Translations under genes and position numbers: made by a program
Assembly: GCA_020847535.1 (NCBI GenBank)
Contig: JADLBU010000011.1
Span: 1 to 64,000, forward strand
Reading direction: 5' to 3'
Source of the DNA: Phycisphaerales bacterium
GTDB lineage: Bacteria; Planctomycetota; Phycisphaerae; Phycisphaerales; UBA1924
DNA length: 64,000 nucleotides
In this document: positions 25,168 through 35,190 of the stretch, in pieces
Layout of the letters: every line of letters starts with the position of its first letter
How positions within the stretch are numbered: the first letter of the stretch is position 1
Notes under the pieces: generated by a model
Seen by the model: only the letters and a program-made list of their open reading frames with translations
The model's database searches: none
What the model was told of the DNA's origin: nothing

Positions 25168-26697
25168 ATGGCCTTTGTCTTTGGCACCAGCACGAACTAC
25201 CAGACTTTTGCTGACCTGCTCAGCGATCTGGCTATGGGCACGTCCCTTCAGTCGGTGAGTGCGGTCGCTGGCGGCGGCACGGGCTATACGGTCGGTGACG
25301 TGCTGACAATCAGCGGCGGCACCAGCACTGTTGCTGCGACGCTCGAAGTCCTTACCGCTCCTGCTGGTGTGATCGGCACCGTTCGGGTCCGTAACGCTGG
25401 ACTCTACCAGACCACTCCGGCCAACAATGCCTCGGTCACGGGCGGAACGGGCACGGGTGCGACCTTCACACTCACCTGGGGCACGAACGGTTGGCTCCGG
25501 CGTCGTGCCACGAACGTGACCAGCGCGGCTCAGTCAGCCACGGTTGCCGCAGGCGGCACCGGATACACCGTGGGCGACACCCTGACGGTTTCGGGTGGTA
25601 CGAACACACTGGCGGCTCAATTCAAGGTGGCGACTGCCCCTGGCGGTGTGGTCGGAACTGTGACGTTGTACGAGCCCGGCAACTACACCGCCGCTCCGAG
25701 CAATCCGGCGTCTACCACCGGGGGCACCGGAACCGGCTGCACGTTGAATCTCACGTTCGGCGGCTCAGGCGAGCGAGAAGTGATCCTGGAAGGCAGTGGC
25801 TCCGGCTCTGATGAAATCTACGTCGGCTATCGCACCTTCTTCGATTCCGGGTCGGGTGCTCGCAACATCTGCATGAACGGCTTCACTGGGTTCAACTCGG
25901 CTCTCCTCTACGATAATCAGCCCGGTCGATCTCCCGGGCTTGACACGGCGAGCAGCGGTCCGGACAGCGGTGGAGCGTACATGCTCCTCACCAATTCCAC
26001 GATCACCTGGTGGGTGAGCGTTACTCCTCGCCGGATCATCGCGGTTGCGAAGACCGGAACCTGCTACAGCAGCGGCCACCTCGGGTTCTTGAATCCGTTT
26101 GCAACGTCTGGCGAGTGGCCCTACCCGCTCTATGTGGCTGGAACCACCACGGATCGATTCCGGCTTCCGTCTTCAACGGTCATCTCGTCGTCCGGCATCA
26201 GTGATCCCATCGCTCAGAGTTCGACCCATGCTGGTCCCGGACTGTTGCGTACTGCCGATGGACAGTGGCGATCTGCCGCCAACGGTATCAATCTCTCGCC
26301 TCGCGCCGCCAACACCACCGGAACGGTTGTGTTCCCGACTGGTCAACTCAACGGTGTCGTTCGCTTGAGCGGAGACGACTGGTATACGGCTGCGCCTACC
26401 AATCGGTGGACCGCGTACTGCCCCAACGCCGGTGATCCTGGAACGCAGAACAACCGTCTTCTCCGCACGACGCAGAGCGGCGGTGACTACGTTGTTCGGA
26501 TTCCCTGCACTTTGTCGGGGTCGGACGGAACGGTTCCGGCTAACATCTATGGTCAGATTGACGGGGTGTTCTGGTTCGACGCCGCTGCAACGATCGTGGC
26601 GGAGAATCGCTTCACGGACGGTTCGGATCGCTTTACCGTGTTCCAGGCCGGTGTGCGGTCAGACAACTGGGCACTCTGGGCGTTGAAGGAGTCCTGA
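25168..26697 (+). CDS. Tail protein with GGTGYTVGD repeats
   Basis: 509 aa from the ATG at 25168, with AGGAG upstream. Two copies of a ~75-residue beta module (GGGTGYTVGDxLT.SGGT, GVIGTV or GVVGTV, GGTGTG.TF.LT) lie at about 30-105 and 125-200. A larger beta-rich domain follows. Modules of this type occur in phage tail and particle-surface proteins. It probably forms part of the distal tail. Confidence 0.7.
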   Translation: MAFVFGTSTNYQTFADLLSDLAMGTSLQSVSAVAGGGTGYTVGDVLTISGGTSTVAATLEVLTAPAGVIGTVRVRNAGLYQTTPANNASVTGGTGTGATFTLTWGTNGWLRRRATNVTSAAQSATVAAGGTGYTVGDTLTVSGGTNTLAAQFKVATAPGGVVGTVTLYEPGNYTAAPSNPASTTGGTGTGCTLNLTFGGSGEREVILEGSGSGSDEIYVGYRTFFDSGSGARNICMNGFTGFNSALLYDNQPGRSPGLDTASSGPDSGGAYMLLTNSTITWWVSVTPRRIIAVAKTGTCYSSGHLGFLNPFATSGEWPYPLYVAGTTTDRFRLPSSTVISSSGISDPIAQSSTHAGPGLLRTADGQWRSAANGINLSPRAANTTGTVVFPTGQLNGVVRLSGDDWYTAAPTNRWTAYCPNAGDPGTQNNRLLRTTQSGGDYVVRIPCTLSGSDGTVPANIYGQIDGVFWFDAAATIVAENRFTDGSDRFTVFQAGVRSDNWALWALKES

Positions 26698-26700
26698 TTC

Positions 26701-27702
26701 ATGGCGTACCAGACCGGCACGGCCACCTCGCAAGAAGACTTGATGGGCGCGTTGAATACCTTCGCGGTCGCCCAGGGCTGGACTTCGGACATCTACAGCA
26801 CCACCGATGACTGGCTTGCCCTGAACAACGGCAGTGTGTATGTGCAGTTCCGGTGGGATAACTCCAGCGGCATTGCCATGTTCCACTCGACGGGCTTCAT
26901 CAACACCAGCACGGCACCAGGCAATCACACCAACGACGATGGTTGTGGAACCGTGGACGCGAGCGCGCCCTACAACTCCACCATCTCAACTGGGCGGCGG
27001 ATCACCGTGGGTAACGGTCCGTATACGGCCTACCACTTCTTTACGGACGGCACGACGCAGTACATTCACGTCGCGTTGGAGTACAGTCCCGGGCTCTACC
27101 GCCACTTCTCGTTCGGCACGATCGATAAGATCGGAACGTGGACGGGCGGGCAGTATGCGGTGGCGCATCGATACAACTCTTCGTCTCTCGGCACGGTGAA
27201 CAGCAGCGATCACTCAATCCTGTGGTCTGGCTCGCACGGTGGCAGCACCACGGCTGAGGCGAACGAGTCCGGATCTCTTCGAGTCGAAGGGTTCTCCAAC
27301 CAAACGGGATCGATGCGGTGGCTCCTGTTCACCACCCAGACGGCATCGCTCGGTAACGATCGCGGCAGCAACGCTCGCATCAGTTGTCCGGGCGGGTTCA
27401 TCGACAACAATCCCTGGTTGGCGAACTACGGGTTGTATCGTGCCAATCTCCTGAATGGGTTTCTTCCGCTGATTCCCATTCCGATCTTCTGGCGCGACAC
27501 CACTCCGGCCCCGGATCAGTACATGCTGCTTGGGTTCGCACCTGACGTGTACCACATCCAGATGGCTAATCTGGCTGCGGGCCAGGAGTTCACCATCGGT
27601 GCAGACACGTTCAAGGTCTTTCCGATTGTCCGAAAGCAGAACACCAGTTCCTCTGTGGAAGAGAGCAAGAACGCCGGTGTGGTTTACCGCAAGGTGCCGT
27701 GA
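26701..27702 (+). CDS. Tail structural protein
   Basis: 333 aa, 3 bp after the previous stop. The N-terminus (YQTGTATSQEDLMGALNTFAVAQGW) and the C-terminal segment (FTIGADTFKVFPIVRK) are features I associate with a conserved siphophage tail protein found beside GYTVGD-repeat proteins. Rich in beta and aromatic residues. Specific role unknown. Confidence 0.65.
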   Translation: MAYQTGTATSQEDLMGALNTFAVAQGWTSDIYSTTDDWLALNNGSVYVQFRWDNSSGIAMFHSTGFINTSTAPGNHTNDDGCGTVDASAPYNSTISTGRRITVGNGPYTAYHFFTDGTTQYIHVALEYSPGLYRHFSFGTIDKIGTWTGGQYAVAHRYNSSSLGTVNSSDHSILWSGSHGGSTTAEANESGSLRVEGFSNQTGSMRWLLFTTQTASLGNDRGSNARISCPGGFIDNNPWLANYGLYRANLLNGFLPLIPIPIFWRDTTPAPDQYMLLGFAPDVYHIQMANLAAGQEFTIGADTFKVFPIVRKQNTSSSVEESKNAGVVYRKVP

Positions 27703-27705
27703 TAG

Positions 27706-29430
27706 ATGTCGTCCTTTCCCTCTACTGCTCCTGCTGGTCTGACCCCGTTCCTGACGGATCGCTTTCGCGTGGCGCAATCCGTCAACCTTGACGGACCGTT
27801 GGTGCGGATGGAGGGTGTGGTTCCGACGCAGGAACTGCTCTACCCCGTTCCGCGCACGATGGTTGCGATGGCGTTCACCGCGACTCCCGGCCCTCCGGTG
27901 AGTACGGCCCCGAGCATTCAGCCTGCATCGATCGGTGATCACTGGTTCGAGATCATCCATGTGCTGCCCCGCCGACTCGACTTGGGCAACATCCTCACCA
28001 CGATCACTCGCACCATCGACATCTACAATGCTTCGCTCACGGAACCGCACGATCTCGAACAGTTCATCAACAACGCTGGCGCGGGCACGTCGATCCTGGA
28101 CTTGCCCCCGCTGCCCTACACGATCGCTCCGCAGGAGTCGCTGCTGCTTACGTTGGAGGTGACTTCCGAGGGCGCTCCTACCATCGACACGACGCTAGAC
28201 TTCGATACCGACGAATCATACCTGCTGTCGATTCCGATCACGGGCACCCGCATCGTCATGCTTCCGTTCGAGCCTGAAGCACCGATGGTGGAGCGACTGC
28301 TGTTCCTCACTGATGCTCTCGAAGCCAAGGATGGAACCGAGCAGCGAGTCTCCCTTCGACTCGCGCCCCGTCAGGAGTTTGATCTGACCCTGATGCGCGA
28401 AGACGGGGTGGAGCGTCAGCGAGTTGACTTCCTGATGTTCGACTGGTCGTCGCGTGTCTTTGGTCTTCCGATCTGGATCGAGCCATCGTTCGTCACCGCC
28501 AACATCACCGCTGGGCAGACGAGCGTGAGCGTGGACGACACCACGCTGGCTGATTTCCGAGCGGATGGATTGGCCATCATCTATGAGTCCGAAACCAAGT
28601 TTGATGCCTTGGAGATTGATTCGGTCGGACCAACGACGATCAACTTCAAGACCCCGATCAGCAACAACTATTCGGTCGGTGATGGGATTCGAGTGATGCC
28701 GCTTCGCACGGCCATCATCAGCCAGTCGGTGCGTGAGAAGAAATGGGCGGTCAATCTCGCCCAGTTCACGATGACTATGCGAGTGCTGGACAACGACGTG
28801 GATCTGAGCAGCACGTCCGGCTGGCCGACGTACAATTCCAAGGTGTTGTTGTCCGACGCAAATGCAATCGACACGACCCTGGACGGAGAGATCGAGCGGC
28901 GAGTCGAAGTTTTTGACAGCGGCACCGGCAAGTTCTCGCAGGATTCGACCTGGGATCGGGCTCGGCACGGTTCGGCGAAGACTTTCCTCACGCGGACTCG
29001 TGCGAGTCTCTGGTCGGTCCGTCGCCTGCTGCACGCGCTACGGGGTCAGCAGGTGTCCTTCTACCTGCCGACGTTCACCAAGGATGTGTCTCTGGCGGTG
29101 GTCTATACCTCTGGTGGCGTGTCGATGACCATCTTCAACGTGGGATACACGAAGTACGCCCGTCAGCGGACTCCCAAGGTCGATGTGCGTATCGTGCTGA
29201 AGTCCGGCGTGTCGTACACCCGGACCATCACCGCCTCTGCTGAGGTGGACACCAATACGGAACAGATCACGCTGTCTTCTTCAATCGCCGCGACGTTCAC
29301 TCCGGATCAGGTCGAGCGGATTGAGTTCCTGGAAAAGGTTCGGATCGACGGAGATACCGTGGTGATCGAACACCGCTCCGCGAACGGCGAGGCGAAGATC
29401 GGATTCCCGGTGAAGGGCACCCTCGAATGA
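27706..29430 (+). CDS. Distal tail protein
   Basis: 574 aa. Beta-rich with Pro-rich N-terminus; contains the segment LNSADQL-like loops only weakly, so no confident family. Middle region (GQTSVSVDDTTLADFRADGLAIIYESETKFDALEIDSVG) looks like a repeated phage tail module, and the C-terminus has AKIGFPVKGTLE. It overlaps the BR0599-like gene by 4 bp, so it belongs to the tail tip set. Confidence 0.65.
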   Translation: MSSFPSTAPAGLTPFLTDRFRVAQSVNLDGPLVRMEGVVPTQELLYPVPRTMVAMAFTATPGPPVSTAPSIQPASIGDHWFEIIHVLPRRLDLGNILTTITRTIDIYNASLTEPHDLEQFINNAGAGTSILDLPPLPYTIAPQESLLLTLEVTSEGAPTIDTTLDFDTDESYLLSIPITGTRIVMLPFEPEAPMVERLLFLTDALEAKDGTEQRVSLRLAPRQEFDLTLMREDGVERQRVDFLMFDWSSRVFGLPIWIEPSFVTANITAGQTSVSVDDTTLADFRADGLAIIYESETKFDALEIDSVGPTTINFKTPISNNYSVGDGIRVMPLRTAIISQSVREKKWAVNLAQFTMTMRVLDNDVDLSSTSGWPTYNSKVLLSDANAIDTTLDGEIERRVEVFDSGTGKFSQDSTWDRARHGSAKTFLTRTRASLWSVRRLLHALRGQQVSFYLPTFTKDVSLAVVYTSGGVSMTIFNVGYTKYARQRTPKVDVRIVLKSGVSYTRTITASAEVDTNTEQITLSSSIAATFTPDQVERIEFLEKVRIDGDTVVIEHRSANGEAKIGFPVKGTLE

Positions 29431-30239
29431 GTTTTTCTGCTCAAGAGATTTCAGTCGAAGCCGGTCAGCCGATCGAGCTTTTCGATTTTCGCATTGGCAC
29501 CGACGCCTATCAGTGGACTACGAACCCTGTGGCGGTGACGTATTCGGCCATCACCTACCAGCCGATGGAGATCAAGCGGGAAGCTCTGGCTTTCAGTCCG
29601 GACGAGCGAGCCGAAGCCCTGAAGATCACCGTTCCGGCGAGCGCGCCGCTGGTGCGTCGATTCATCAACAGCGTCCCTGGGCAGCGGACCACTCTCAGCA
29701 TCTTCCGCGTCCACCGGAACGACGGTGCGAATGAAGTCATCCAGGTGTTCAAGGGCGTCGCCCAGACGGTGGCGTTCACCTTGAACGGTCTGACGGCTGA
29801 GATCGCGACGGTGCCGATCACCGCTGAGCTTGCGAACTCAATCCCTCGATTCGCCTTTAGCAGCGTGTGCAATCACGTCCTGTACGATCAGGCATGTACG
29901 GTTGCGCAGTCGCTCTTTCGTCACAACGACGACGTGACCAGCGTGAGCGGAGACAACATCTCGGTCCAGGGCCTTTCCGCGAAGGGCGATGGCTGGGCTA
30001 CTGGGGGATACATCGCTTTGGCGAGCGGTGAGTTCCGCCAGATCCTGGCGCATACAGGGAACACTGTTCGTGTTCTTCTGCCTTTCCCTTCCAGCCCGCT
30101 CGGTCAGACGGTGGAGGTGTTCGCAGGTTGCGATCACTCCAAGACGACGTGCGACACCAAGTTTTCCAACGGCATCAACTTCGGTGGGTTCATTTACGTT
30201 CCGCTCCGCAATCCCTTTGAGGGACTGGACAACGCATGA
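29427..30239 (+). CDS. Tail tip protein, DUF2163/BR0599-like
   Basis: 270 aa. N-terminal half: QPIELFDFRIGTDAYQWT then VTYSAITYQPMEI, as in hub proteins. The C-terminal half has Cys residues and the family ending CDHSKTTCDTKFSN followed by FGGF(I)YVP. The architecture is shared with gene-transfer-agent-like tail hubs. It overlaps both neighbours by 4 bp. A NlpC/P60 peptidase gene, often found next, is absent. Confidence 0.85.
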   Translation: MSFSAQEISVEAGQPIELFDFRIGTDAYQWTTNPVAVTYSAITYQPMEIKREALAFSPDERAEALKITVPASAPLVRRFINSVPGQRTTLSIFRVHRNDGANEVIQVFKGVAQTVAFTLNGLTAEIATVPITAELANSIPRFAFSSVCNHVLYDQACTVAQSLFRHNDDVTSVSGDNISVQGLSAKGDGWATGGYIALASGEFRQILAHTGNTVRVLLPFPSSPLGQTVEVFAGCDHSKTTCDTKFSNGINFGGFIYVPLRNPFEGLDNA

Positions 30240-33205
30240 AGATGAATCGACTCATCGCCCTTCTCCTGCTGGTGGCAGTGGTGGTTCTCCCGCCGCTGCT
30301 CATGTCGTTTCCGCAGCCGGAAACGATTGTGGTGCAGCCGGTTCGGGCCGAGTTCATCACCATGCTCGTGCTGTTCGTGGTGGCGCTGATCCTGTCTCAA
30401 CTTCTGAAGCCGAAGCCCAGGATCGAAAACGCCCGGCCCGCTGGCCTAGGCGACTTCAAGTTCCCGACCGCGACCGAGGGTCGCCCGGTCCCGCTGATCT
30501 GGGGTACGGTCAAGCAGTCCGGGCCGAACGTCGTCTGGTACGGCGACCTTCGCCAGGATGCAATCACCGAGAAGGTGAAGACTGGGCTTTTCAGCAGCAA
30601 GACCTTCACCAAGGGATTCCGCTACTACATCGGTGTCCAGATGGCCCTCTGTCGGGGCGGCACGACCCCGGTGGGCAATCTCTTGCGCATCTGGGTTGGA
30701 GACAGGGTGCTCTGGTCCGGTGACGTGAACACGGACGGCGGCTCCATCGACATCAATCAGCCGGACTTCCTTGGTGGGGACGATCTCGGGCAGGGCGGTA
30801 TCGTCGGCACGTTGCGATTCCACAGCGGCAGCACGAGCCAGGCCGTCAACTCCTACCTCTCGACGCGACAGACCGTGGGCGGCTCAACCCCGGCCTATCG
30901 TGGAACGTGCTACGTCGTGTGGGAGGGAGGCACGCTCGGAACGAGCACGAACATCAAGCCGTGGGCGTTCGAGTTGCGGCGCATCCCGAATGGGCTGGCT
31001 CTTGCCACGCCGAGCGTGAATGGTGGCAATGATGCGAACCCCATGAACGTGATCTACGAGATTCTGACTAACACTGAGTGGGGTCTTGGCCAGCCTACGA
31101 CTGACGTGGACGTGACCGACTTCACGGCGGCGGCGGATACACTCCGCACCGAAGGCAATGGCTTTTCCATGTTGCTCGACTCGAAGATCGAGGCCCAGGA
31201 GCTTCTTCGCCAGATCGAGCAGCAGATCGATGGCGTCGTGTACATGGATCGCACCACCGGCAAGTGGCGATGCAATCTCGCACGCGGCGGCTACACCCTG
31301 TCCGCGAAGCGGGCACTGAACGCCTCGAACGTCATTGAGGTGCGGAACTTCAGCCGTGGTGCGTGGACCGATACGACCAACAACGTGCTCATCAAGTTCG
31401 ACAGCCGCTCGCTGGAGTACAAGGAAACCTACGCGGGTGCCCAGGACATGGCCAACGTCAAGGCCCAGGGCAATCGAATCGTCAGCATCGAGGCGTACTA
31501 CCCCGGCGTCAAAGACAGCACGCTGGCGAATGTGATTGCGTGGCGGTATCTTCGTACCGTCTCGTACCCGATAGCCCGCGCCGAGCTTGTGACGAACCGC
31601 GTTCTGTGGGATCACAACCCCGGCGATGTGATCCGCTGGACTGACCCGGACCTGGGCTTCACCGACCTGCCCATGCGGATCACCAAGATCGACTTGGGTA
31701 AGTTGGACGACGGCAAGATCACGGTCACGCTCGTTCAGGACATCTTCGTGTTCGATGTCGGCGTGTTCACTGCTCCCGGCACGACGCAGTGGGTTCCGCC
31801 GCCCCAGTCGGTCGTCGCGATTCCGACTGCTGACTCCGTGGTGTTCGAGGCACCCAAGGCGTTCGTGGACCGTGACCCCATCCTCACCGGCCAGCCCGAT
31901 CGCGTCTGGGCGGGAGCACGGTTCCAGAACGATGCGGCGGTGCGCATCGACATCGCCACTCGCCCTGGCTCGGGCAGCTATACCGACGCGGGCGACGTGT
32001 ACGGATTCCTGGTGGCCGGTGAACTGGCCTCCTCGCTCACGGCAGCGGGCACGCAGGGCAGCATCGCCTTCAACGTGGACGCGGACTTGGACTCTTTGAC
32101 ACTGCTTGCGGCGGCGATGCAAGCTGCGGCCACGACCGAAGACTGCGGCATGAATCTGGTCAATCTCGTGTTGATCGGAAACGAGTTTTTCGTCTTCAAG
32201 ACCGTCGCCACGGGCGGCGGTCAGTTGCAACTCTCGAACGGCTATCGCGGTGTGCTGGATTCTGCTCCGGCCGCGCACGCCGCGAACGATCGCGTGTGGA
32301 TTCTCCTGGGCAACATGACCGACCGCTCGTTCACTCCGGGCGGAACGGTCAACGTGAAGCTCTTGCCCCGCAGTCCGACGCAGGGGCTGGCGGAGGGTAG
32401 CGCGACCGCTATCAACCTGACGATGGACAACCGCGTGCGTCGTCCCTACCCGCCCGTGGTCCTGAAGTTCAACACCGTGCTCTACCCCACTGGCAACGTG
32501 GATCTGGATTCGTCCGGCTCGGGCGGACCTGGCAGTGGCCTGGATGACCGGGGCGTGGCCGTGAACTTTGTCCGTCGCGACTTCCGTACCGGCAACGAAG
32601 CGGCTGCCGTGGTGGACGAAACCACCTTGGCTTCGGACTTCCCGACCGCGAACACGACGGAGTACGCGGTTGAGGTGCGAAACGACCCGAGCGGAGCGAA
32701 CACGCTCTTGTTCACGACGCCCTGGAATAGCGGCATCTCTACGATCGAGATCAGCCGTACTCGCATCCTGCGGTTCACGGCGGGTGCCGTCCCGAGCCGT
32801 CTCCGCATGAAGGTCAAGACGCGGCACACGTTTGATGGCGTCGTGTACGAAGCCACCCAGACCACGGACTGGGACTTCAACACCGTCAGCGCCCTCCTGA
32901 GCGGCGACTTCAACCTGGGCGTACTCGCCCAGAACGCGGACTCGGCGGACTTCACCGCGCCGAGCACGGCGACGTACACGGTCAACATTGGAACGGCCCT
33001 GGCCAGCGGCGCGGTGGAGTACCGGCTGAATGGCGGGTCGTGGCTGAGTGTGGTTTCCACCGGCAACACCACCGGCACCTTCGGTGCCACCTCCGGCGAC
33101 ACGATTGAGCTTCGGCATACTCAGGCGGGCTCGACCGACTCCCAGACGTTCGTGGAGATCGTCGTCGGTGGATCGAGTGTTGCGTATGGCGTGTTCACGT
33201 TCTGA
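30236..33205 (+). CDS. Tail tip attachment / central hub protein (J/GTA gp15-like)
   Basis: 989 aa. Two hydrophobic N-terminal segments (residues 3-24 and 40-58) match the membrane-like start of many J-type proteins. Then a conserved GDFKFPTATEGRPVPLIWGT region near 72-91, a hub region with AYYPGVKDSTLANVIAWRYLRT near 420, and WDHNPGDVIRWTDPDLGF. The C-terminal 300 residues are fibronectin-like beta domains likely facing the host. It forms the tail tip with the BR0599-like protein. Confidence 0.88.
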   Translation: MKMNRLIALLLLVAVVVLPPLLMSFPQPETIVVQPVRAEFITMLVLFVVALILSQLLKPKPRIENARPAGLGDFKFPTATEGRPVPLIWGTVKQSGPNVVWYGDLRQDAITEKVKTGLFSSKTFTKGFRYYIGVQMALCRGGTTPVGNLLRIWVGDRVLWSGDVNTDGGSIDINQPDFLGGDDLGQGGIVGTLRFHSGSTSQAVNSYLSTRQTVGGSTPAYRGTCYVVWEGGTLGTSTNIKPWAFELRRIPNGLALATPSVNGGNDANPMNVIYEILTNTEWGLGQPTTDVDVTDFTAAADTLRTEGNGFSMLLDSKIEAQELLRQIEQQIDGVVYMDRTTGKWRCNLARGGYTLSAKRALNASNVIEVRNFSRGAWTDTTNNVLIKFDSRSLEYKETYAGAQDMANVKAQGNRIVSIEAYYPGVKDSTLANVIAWRYLRTVSYPIARAELVTNRVLWDHNPGDVIRWTDPDLGFTDLPMRITKIDLGKLDDGKITVTLVQDIFVFDVGVFTAPGTTQWVPPPQSVVAIPTADSVVFEAPKAFVDRDPILTGQPDRVWAGARFQNDAAVRIDIATRPGSGSYTDAGDVYGFLVAGELASSLTAAGTQGSIAFNVDADLDSLTLLAAAMQAAATTEDCGMNLVNLVLIGNEFFVFKTVATGGGQLQLSNGYRGVLDSAPAAHAANDRVWILLGNMTDRSFTPGGTVNVKLLPRSPTQGLAEGSATAINLTMDNRVRRPYPPVVLKFNTVLYPTGNVDLDSSGSGGPGSGLDDRGVAVNFVRRDFRTGNEAAAVVDETTLASDFPTANTTEYAVEVRNDPSGANTLLFTTPWNSGISTIEISRTRILRFTAGAVPSRLRMKVKTRHTFDGVVYEATQTTDWDFNTVSALLSGDFNLGVLAQNADSADFTAPSTATYTVNIGTALASGAVEYRLNGGSWLSVVSTGNTTGTFGATSGDTIELRHTQAGSTDSQTFVEIVVGGSSVAYGVFTF

Positions 33206-33220
33206 TGAGTAACATACCGC

Positions 33221-33547
33221 ATGGAATCTGCCCAGCTTGTTGATCTGGTGAAGTCTGGAGGCTCGGTCCTGATCGCTCTGACCGTGCTCTGTGCCCTGAT
33301 TTACCTGGGGCATCGATTCATCTGGCTGCCTAGCCAGAAGCAGACGCGAGCGATCGCGGAGGCGAATCGCGACGCGGCCCGCGAGCACGCCCGCGCCGCG
33401 GAAGCTCACACTGCCGCTGCGATCGCCAACAAGAACGCCTCCCAGTTCAACGCCGCGACGAGCGAGGCCAACGCCCGTACCGCCGCTCACCTGGAGCGAC
33501 TGACCGAGATGGTTCTGTCCACGGCGGCTGGCCGCAAGTCGGTCTGA
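33221..33547 (+). CDS. Single-span membrane protein with coiled coil
   Basis: 108 aa. An N-terminal short soluble part, one membrane span at about 15-33 (GSVLIALTVLCALIYLG), then an Ala/Glu/Arg-rich helix of 70 residues. Type II membrane topology fits an i-spanin or a Mu-type holin/accessory protein, but the sequence does not decide. It directly follows the tail tip gene. Confidence 0.6.
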   Translation: MESAQLVDLVKSGGSVLIALTVLCALIYLGHRFIWLPSQKQTRAIAEANRDAAREHARAAEAHTAAAIANKNASQFNAATSEANARTAAHLERLTEMVLSTAAGRKSV

Positions 33548-33586
33548 TCCCACTCCCAAATCACGTCCGCGAGGAGCCCCATCGCT

Positions 33587-34963
33587 ATGCCCACGCCTTC
33601 ACTTTCCGCCGCGAAGATCACTGCCGTCCTGGACGCGAAGTCGCGCGGGCTGACGAATGAACAAATCGCCAAAGAGTGCAAGGTGGCGACGGGCACTGTG
33701 AGCAATATCCTGACGAAGTACGGCAAGAACCGCGACTCCAATCTCCCCGGAGGCGTGGACATGCCGGTGGATGGTCGCGGCGACATGGATGGGGACACGG
33801 TGATCGTCACTACGAAGCCCCTCTCCGAAGCGGAGATGGTGAATCTGTTCAAGATTGACACGAAGAAGTGGGTCTGCACGAACTTCAAGACGAACATCTG
33901 GCAGGGCTTCTACAAGGCCAGCAAGATCACGAACCGCACGAAGGATGGCACGAATACCCAGGCCGCTCACGAGAAGGTCGCCCTCTTCCAGACGACGTGC
34001 TCGTGGAAGCGCGTGATGACCGAGACGATGGAACTGGCCCTGCTGGACTTCCTCCGTGAGGAGGTGCGTCCGCTGCCGAAGCCCCGACTCCCTGCCATGA
34101 AGAAGGGCGACAAGGTTGGCACCGGCGCGATGGCGGTGTGGGGCCTCTGGGACGCTCACCTGGGCATGTACGCATGGCACGCCGAAGTCGGCGAGTCGAT
34201 GGACCTGACCAAGGCCGTGTCGCGAGTCACAAACAATCTGGACGACATGGCCGCGAAGCTCCTGACGTGGCCGGACCGCATCGAGAAGATCGTCATGCCC
34301 GTGGGCAACGACTTCATGCACTACGACAACGCTCGCCAGCGCACGACCTACGGCGAGCACCACCTGGACGCGGACGGTCGCTATGGTAAGGTGTTCCAGG
34401 CCGGGCTCCGCTGCCTGATCTACTCAATCGAGCGTGCCCTGGACGTGTGCGACGACATCGAGGTGGTTTTCGTACCCGGCAACCACGACATGCACTCGGG
34501 CTACGCCCTGACCGTGGCCCTCTCGCAGCGGTTCTTCAACGACCCCCGCGTGAAGTTCAACCTGTCCCCGAACCCGCGCAAGCGGTTCGTGTACGGCGAG
34601 ACTCTGATTGTCTTCGACCACGGCCAGAAGGCCACGCCGGTTCAGCTTGCCCGCATCATCAGCGAGGAGAACCGCGACGTGTGGGGCCAATGCCGGTTCC
34701 GCGAGATTCACGTCGGACACATCCATCAGGCCCGCGTCCGTGAGTACGAGAGCGTGACGCCGACGAACGGCGTGAAGGTCTGCGTGAACCCCGCCCTGTG
34801 CAACATCGATATGTACCACCACGAGTCCGGGCTGATCGGCGAGCCGGTCAAGTCCGTCGAGGCGCGGCTGTACAGCATGACGGGTCCGAGCGGCACGCTC
34901 GTGGCCTGGGCACGCGACGATCACTCTGAGGCCCTGGGCAAGACGCTCATCAAGAAGGAGTGA
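33587..34963 (+). CDS. HTH-metallophosphoesterase
   Basis: 458 aa. Residues 8-45 form a helix-turn-helix (LTNEQIAKECKVATGTVSNIL). From 185 on there is a calcineurin-type metallophosphoesterase: D189-x-H191, GND at 240-242, GNHD at 298-301, a His in FDHGQK and GHIH near 371. This places it among DNA-acting phosphoesterases related to Mre11/SbcD, but phosphoprotein or nucleotide substrates are possible. It begins the replication block, so DNA end processing is a fair guess. Confidence 0.8.
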   Translation: MPTPSLSAAKITAVLDAKSRGLTNEQIAKECKVATGTVSNILTKYGKNRDSNLPGGVDMPVDGRGDMDGDTVIVTTKPLSEAEMVNLFKIDTKKWVCTNFKTNIWQGFYKASKITNRTKDGTNTQAAHEKVALFQTTCSWKRVMTETMELALLDFLREEVRPLPKPRLPAMKKGDKVGTGAMAVWGLWDAHLGMYAWHAEVGESMDLTKAVSRVTNNLDDMAAKLLTWPDRIEKIVMPVGNDFMHYDNARQRTTYGEHHLDADGRYGKVFQAGLRCLIYSIERALDVCDDIEVVFVPGNHDMHSGYALTVALSQRFFNDPRVKFNLSPNPRKRFVYGETLIVFDHGQKATPVQLARIISEENRDVWGQCRFREIHVGHIHQARVREYESVTPTNGVKVCVNPALCNIDMYHHESGLIGEPVKSVEARLYSMTGPSGTLVAWARDDHSEALGKTLIKKE

Positions 34964-34965
34964 CG

Positions 34966-35190
34966 ATGCTCGCGCCCAAGGATTTCCCGCCGCCCGACAG
35001 CGAGGACGGGAAGGGTAGCTTCAAGTGGCGGACTGACGCGGGCCGGATCATCCGGCTTCGCACCCCCGGCCCGCCGCCCCACGAAGGCACGATCGAGGTG
35101 TTCGAGCCGGGGCCGAAGTCAGTGTGCCGGGTTGACAGTGATCTGCGTGTGCTGGCGTTCTTGGTGACAGGCTGGCTGGGAGGGAACTGA
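34966..35190 (+). CDS. Hypothetical 74-aa protein
   Basis: The ATG at 34966 has AAGGAG upstream; a GTG 6 bp earlier overlaps the previous stop. Pro-rich first half, then an acidic-basic mix and a hydrophobic end (RVLAFLVTGWLG). A single-base overlap couples it to the helicase gene. Function unknown. Confidence 0.6.
   Translation: MLAPKDFPPPDSEDGKGSFKWRTDAGRIIRLRTPGPPPHEGTIEVFEPGPKSVCRVDSDLRVLAFLVTGWLGGN

Noticed and set aside
30884-33559. Long antisense reading frame opposite the tail tip gene
   Set aside because: High-GC codon bias leaves the opposite strand open. No ribosome site, and the product is Arg/His/Gly-rich without domains; the same holds for the antisense frames at 6692..8608, 8232..10121 and 12737..13954.
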